The notes under the pieces are model-generated. The model saw nothing but the letters and a program-made list of their open reading frames with translations, was not told the DNA's origin and did not search any database. A DNA stretch of 45,114 bases, taken from the NCBI GenBank assembly GCA_014804245.1, contig JAAVAE010000032.1, positions 1 to 45,114 of the forward strand, written 5' to 3'. This document shows, piece by piece, positions 41,711-45,114 of the stretch (positions are counted from its first letter, which is position 1; each line of letters opens with the position of its first letter). This stretch comes from Lachnospiraceae bacterium (GTDB taxonomy: Bacteria; Bacillota; Clostridia; Lachnospirales; Lachnospiraceae). Made by a program: the position numbers and the translations under genes.

Positions 41711-41754
41711 AAAAAGGCAGTTATGAACCTACGCCTGATAGATTCATAGCTGCC
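41711..41754 (-). terminator. Terminator after the orphan gene at 41853
   Basis: The minus strand has GGCAGCTATGAA (41743-41754), a 15-base loop, TTCATAACTGCC (41716-41727) with one mismatch, then TTTTTC. It lies about 100 bases beyond the stop. Confidence 0.75.
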
Positions 41755-41852
41755 CATGCGCTGTATCTGAATATAAACTCTTTACACTTGACAAAACTGC
41801 TGCATGCATTTAAAATATGGATTATAAAGAAATGAGTTTTTCGACCGTACAG

Positions 41853-42377
41853 CTATTGCTCAAGCGGCTTGCTCGTTTCTTTTTTTGTCCTTAAAACATC
41901 ATATAGGTACAGATTTCCATCCTGTGCATGGCGTACCAGTATCCTTGCCATAAACACATTATATCTGACCAGTTCCATGTTATCATCATAAACAGGTATT
42001 GCGAAACGTGTATCATACCGATACCATCCAAATTTGGCATCCGTACTATGTTTCTGTGCATAGTTTTCTGCAAATGTTTTGTTCGAAGCAATTTCTATCA
42101 TCTCTTTAATTATGCTTGAGGAATTTGCCTTTGCATACATATTTGCACCTCTTAACGCCTTTGTGTCTTTGGAATGTGTAAATTCGTCTGGGAAATCTGC
42201 ACCTATGTATACCACGTCTGATGTTTCCGTAATCTCTGCACACTCCCCGATGTATTCTTTCAGACAAGCTTCAACTATGTTCCAATCCACGTTCCTTCTT
42301 CCCTTAAAACGCAAGTCATTGATGACTACAATATTTTTACCATCAACGTCTTTTATAATATCAACTTTCTTTTCCAT
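41853..42377 (-). CDS. Orphan protein resembling mobile-element/phage-associated domains
   Basis: 174 aa, no membrane helix, no signal peptide. The N-terminal half is an alpha/beta stretch (NIVVINDLRFKGRRNVDWNI, VVYIGADFPDEF). The C-terminal half (KHSTDAKFGWYRYDTRFAIP, then NVFMARILVRHAQDG and LYLYDVLRTKKET) resembles the small domains found at the ends of large phage and conjugative-element proteins. I cannot name a specific family. ATG at 42377 with AGGAGCAGTTACA upstream. It stands alone, with a terminator downstream, about 2.5 kb from the probable element boundary. Confidence 0.6.
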   Translation of the reverse strand: MEKKVDIIKDVDGKNIVVINDLRFKGRRNVDWNIVEACLKEYIGECAEITETSDVVYIGADFPDEFTHSKDTKALRGANMYAKANSSSIIKEMIEIASNKTFAENYAQKHSTDAKFGWYRYDTRFAIPVYDDNMELVRYNVFMARILVRHAQDGNLYLYDVLRTKKETSKPLEQ

Positions 42378-42491
42378 TGTAACTGCTCCTTACAAAATTC
42401 TTTTTTATCCAACAGCTACATTGTATCACGTATAATTATGTAATACCATAATAAAATGTATTAAATACAATAAAACCCAAATGACATTGTT

Positions 42492-43295
42492 TCAGTTCCC
42501 AGTACTATAATACCTTTTCACGCTCAACCGCCAGAAAAGGTAAGCTACAAGGTAAACCACAGGCCCCACCAGCGGTGCTATATAGATACATATTTCATTG
42601 TAATTTGCCATATCCGGTTTCCGCAAAAGATATTGTGCCGGAAAGTAATTTACGAACGCAAAAGGAATCACATAGATAATCATACCTTGTATCAATTTGT
42701 GATAGATACTGATGGGATATCCTGCAAATTTACGCATATTCCAGTAAAAAATCTCCCTGATACTATTGGTTTCCACAAAATAAAAGCTTAAGGAAGAAAA
42801 AATAATGAACATTCCGCCCTGTATTAAAATCCCGCTGATAATCGCACATACATAGTACACTATCGTTGCAAAATCCCAGTGTATTCCCACCTTGCCTGCG
42901 GATATTAAAAACAGAATGATTCCCAACGTTCCATGTCCCGCCGTTGCAATTAAGTCTGCATTATTCAAAACCAGCTGAATCAGCAGACCTCTTGGTCTTA
43001 CAAGGAGCCTGTCGAATCGTCCCTCCCTAATCGTATCTGAAAACTGCCTTAAATCAGCAAACAACGCAACCACAAAAGCATAGGTCAAAAATAGGATGCT
43101 GAACAGAAACAACATTTCATTTACATTCCACCCATTAATCTTGTCGAATTTAAGCAGTGCCAGATAAATCACGATAATATTGGCTGATTCCCTGATGAAC
43201 ACTGCGAGTGTGGCAATCAGCGTATCCACCCTGTACTGCAATCTTGCCCGGAAGCTCATTTTTAAGGACTGCATCGCAATTCTTATTTCACCCAT
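42492..43295 (-). CDS. ABC-2 family permease, second subunit
   Basis: 267 aa with six hydrophobic helices. The loop REGRFDRLLVRPRGLLIQL after helix 2 and the helix order match the two-gene permeases (PF06182-type) that work with a DrrA-like ATPase. It begins five bases after the first permease gene and is the last gene of this operon. No product terminator is obvious in the 114 bases downstream, which show nothing else. The substrate is unknown. The operon's ATPase is broken, so this permease may lack its motor. Confidence 0.88.
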   Translation of the reverse strand: MGEIRIAMQSLKMSFRARLQYRVDTLIATLAVFIRESANIIVIYLALLKFDKINGWNVNEMLFLFSILFLTYAFVVALFADLRQFSDTIREGRFDRLLVRPRGLLIQLVLNNADLIATAGHGTLGIILFLISAGKVGIHWDFATIVYYVCAIISGILIQGGMFIIFSSLSFYFVETNSIREIFYWNMRKFAGYPISIYHKLIQGMIIYVIPFAFVNYFPAQYLLRKPDMANYNEICIYIAPLVGPVVYLVAYLFWRLSVKRYYSTGN

Positions 43296-43300
43296 TCCAT

Positions 43301-44089
43301 TTAACCTCCCTGCACTACAAGCTTTTTAACCCCTTTTTTCCAGAACACCCTTGCAATAACTCCCAGAATCGCAATCCAGATGATTTGTACCGCTAAAGCA
43401 GACAGAATCTCCAAGCCACTCAATTCACCGAGATAAATTCTAACCGGTGTAAAATAAATGGACTCAAATGGAGTGATGACGATAATCTTTTTAAGCGCCT
43501 CGGGCATAAACCATAATGGCAGTAATGTTCCTGCCAGAATACTCACAAATACATTTTTGATCGTTATGATCCCCCACACACTAAACAACCAGAAACTCCA
43601 TGTCTGAATGATAAAACTAATCAGCCATAGGATAAGATATCCCAACGCCACACTGCAAAACATGATGATCAGATTGAGTACACTTTGAGGCGGACACAGC
43701 TTTGTATACAGCAGGGTAAAAAGCAGTGCCGGAATAAAATGAAACAGAATTTTGAATGCGCCTTCTCCTATGTTCTCCGCCAATAACCTTAATGTGAAGC
43801 TGACCGGCTTTAAAAATTCATTGGATATGCTCCCGTCTCGAATCTTATCCTGTAGAAACATTTCATTGTAACGGAATGCACTCGACAGCCCTAAAGTAAT
43901 TACAAAATTCGTAGCCACCATAGAATAAGATACCCCATCCACCTCTGCTGCATTTCCATATAACGCCTTATATATGCACAAGTAAACCGCAATGGTAATA
44001 GCTGTATTTATGATTCCCATGAAAAAATCTAATCTGTATGCCATTCTATCCTGAAATTTCTTAATGGCAAATTCCACATAAGCTCTCAT
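43301..44089 (-). CDS. ABC-2 family permease, first subunit
   Basis: 262 aa, six hydrophobic helices. The segment QDKIRDGSISNEFLKPVSFT after helix 2 parallels REGRFDRLLVRP in the second subunit, so the pair are distant homologues forming a heterodimer. ATG at 44089, three bases after the ATPase stop codon; the gap carries little binding-site sequence, so translation is probably coupled to the ATPase. Loss of the ATPase start could therefore also lower expression of this gene. Confidence 0.88.
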   Translation of the reverse strand: MRAYVEFAIKKFQDRMAYRLDFFMGIINTAITIAVYLCIYKALYGNAAEVDGVSYSMVATNFVITLGLSSAFRYNEMFLQDKIRDGSISNEFLKPVSFTLRLLAENIGEGAFKILFHFIPALLFTLLYTKLCPPQSVLNLIIMFCSVALGYLILWLISFIIQTWSFWLFSVWGIITIKNVFVSILAGTLLPLWFMPEALKKIIVITPFESIYFTPVRIYLGELSGLEILSALAVQIIWIAILGVIARVFWKKGVKKLVVQGG

Positions 44090-44092
44090 ACG

Positions 44093-44893
44093 CTAATTCC
44101 CCTCCGCTGCCGGATGATCAAGGACGACTCTTCCCTCATAAATATCACGGATGATTCCATCGATCTCCGACTCACAAATCGTAATATCCTTAATATTCTT
44201 TTCAGAAAAAAGCTTCTCCATAACTGCACTCATAGGCGTCTTACTTACATCAAATGTTTTGACTTCTTTCCTGCCATCTTCAAGCAAGATTTCAATTGTC
44301 TTAGAATTGGCATATCTATTTTTGATTTCCTCAATGCTTCCATCATAAATCTTTTTTCCCTTATCAATGATGATCAGCCGTTCACAGACCTTCTCTATAT
44401 CCTGCATATCATGAGTCGTAAAAATGATGGTAGTCTGCTGCGTTTCATTCATATATCTGACAAACTCTCTTATTTTTTCCTTTGCCACTACGTCCAATCC
44501 GATCGTAGGTTCGTCCAGAAACACAATTTCCGGCGAATGAAGGAGCGCAGCAACGATATCCCCCCGCATCCTCTGCCCTAATGACAGCTGTCTCACAGGC
44601 TGATTCATAAAATCCTCCATGTCCAACAGCCGGGAAAAAAGCTTTAGATTTTCCTCATATTTTTTCTGCGGTATCTTATAAATGAATTTCATCAGTTCAA
44701 AACTTTCAATTAAAGGCAGATCCCAATTCAGCTGTGATTTCTGCCCAAACACGACACCAATATTCTTTACATACTGCTTTCTCTGCTTATAAGGAATAAA
44801 TCCATTGATTTTCACATTCCCCGCATCCGGATATAAAATCCCTGACAGCATTTTGATCGTAGTGGATTTACCTGCCCCGTTCGGAGCAAGTAT
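44093..44893 (-). pseudogene. ABC transporter ATPase, 5' end lost at an integration junction
   Basis: The conserved reading frame runs from LAPNGAGKSTTIKMLSGIL (Walker A) through Q-loop GVVFGQKSQL, signature LSLGQRMRG, Walker B EIVFLDEPTIGLD and H-loop TTHDMQD to the stop at 44093. Directly upstream of the Walker A the frame meets a TAA (44894-44896), so about 40 N-terminal residues and the start codon are missing. The first internal ATG (44851) lies after the P-loop and would give a non-functional protein. The foreign sequence beyond 44894 carries the start of a conjugative-element gene. It may be a true disruption or an assembly/excision artefact. Confidence 0.85.
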
Positions 44894-44897
44894 TTAT
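44891..44897. other. Probable junction between chromosome and integrated element
   Basis: The homology of the ABC ATPase frame ends within a few bases of 44893, and a stop follows immediately. The 150 bases beyond contain a hairpin and then the beginning of a mobile-element replication gene on the opposite strand. The exact attachment site and its other half are outside the window, so the direct repeat cannot be checked. Confidence 0.6.
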
Positions 44898-44977
44898 AGA
44901 CAACCACCGCAACACCCGATAAATCAAGGCTTTTTTGAAACACGAAAACTAAACACAAAGCCCTATAATCACATGGT

Positions 44978-45012
44978 AAACGCCTTTTCCACACTGGAAC
45001 GGGCGTTTTTCA
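44978..45012 (+). terminator. Terminator-like hairpin before the element gene
   Basis: AAACGCC (44978-44984) and GGCGTTT (45002-45008) around 17 bases, followed by TTCAT. It sits 30-60 bases before the GTG start and might attenuate or isolate the element gene. Confidence 0.6.
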
Positions 45013-45044
45013 TTTACAGGGCATAAAGAAAGGGGGCTGATACC

Positions 45045-45114
45045 GTGGCAGTATTCCGGGTGGAAAAAAACCAGAATTACACGGTTATGTCTAACCACCA
45101 CCTACGCAACCCCG
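45045..45114 (+). CDS. Mobile-element replication initiator/HTH protein, N-terminus only
   Basis: GTG at 45045 behind AAAGGGGGC. The 23 visible residues (MAVFRVEKNQNYTVMSNHHL followed by RNP) match the start of a protein common on Firmicutes integrative conjugative elements and plasmids, in which xVFRVEKxxxYTVMSNHHL precedes a helix-turn-helix/replication-initiation domain. The gene runs out of the window. It is the only gene of the element visible here; the assignment is from memory of that conserved start. Confidence 0.7.
   Translation, partial: MAVFRVEKNQNYTVMSNHHLRNP

Noticed and set aside
44812-44994. Minus frame crossing the junction at 44.9 kb
   Set aside because: It is out of frame with the ABC ATPase and joins unrelated sequences; it has no motif.

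Overview
This window looks like a chromosomal segment of a Gram-positive, low-to-moderate G+C Clostridia bacterium, most likely Lachnospiraceae. The reasons are protein-level resemblance, strong AGGAGG-type ribosome binding sites, a LytTR/DUF3021 pair, a Firmicutes-type (T7SSb-like) EssC, and the short hairpin repeats in front of some genes. Genus cannot be fixed from the sequence alone. Almost all genes lie on the minus strand; the main plus-strand blocks are 32.9-33.6 kb, 36.0-37.6 kb and the last 70 bases.

Region by region. (1) 1-7.5 kb is a signalling block: a sensor histidine kinase, a receiver protein with a broken HD-GYP domain, CheR, CheB and CheA (cut by the window edge), preceded by a separate receiver/HD-GYP protein with intact metal-binding motifs. 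(2) 7.6-16.2 kb is a compact type VII secretion (ESX/Ess-like) operon. In transcription order it encodes EssC, an EsaB/YukD ubiquitin-like protein, five small helical proteins of WXG100 size, a membrane-anchored protein and an Mbeg1-like lipase with a helical C-terminus. EssA, EssB and EsaA are not seen. A PIN toxin-antitoxin pair lies just upstream. (3) 17.1-19.6 kb holds a ZIP metal transporter, an MFS transporter with a structured leader that may encode a five-codon peptide, and tRNA-Leu(CAG). (4) 19.6-28.1 kb reads argS, an ABC-class P-loop ATPase, an ABC exporter, an HscC-like Hsp70 and a membrane-anchored J-protein with HPE in place of HPD. (5) 28.1-32.8 kb holds a receiver-GGDEF diguanylate cyclase, queH, purA and a CofE-like (F420 gamma-glutamyl ligase family) gene. 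(6) 32.9-37.7 kb holds two small plus-strand membrane proteins, a LytTR/DUF3021/CPBP-like operon, and a divergent ECF sigma factor with its probable anti-sigma factor. (7) 37.7-41.6 kb is a response regulator/histidine kinase/ABC transporter operon. (8) 41.8-45.1 kb holds an orphan protein of mobile-element flavour and an ABC-2 exporter operon whose ATPase gene is cut immediately before its Walker A motif. The sequence beyond the cut starts a conjugative-element-type replication gene, so an integrated element probably begins near 44,894.

The best candidate for an under-described system is the type VII locus. Its five WXG100-sized proteins carry WQG, WEG, WNS, WKSG and FCG at nearly the same residue position. 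Its last two genes resemble a secreted lipase with the toxin domain in front and a membrane-anchored partner. The second notable structure is a 36-38 bp tandem hairpin repeat lying between an upstream terminator and the ribosome binding site of two unrelated genes (the 4.8-6.3 kb kinase and purA). Weaker copies may precede a type VII gene and the MFS gene. All family names come from reading motifs by eye; no database search was run.
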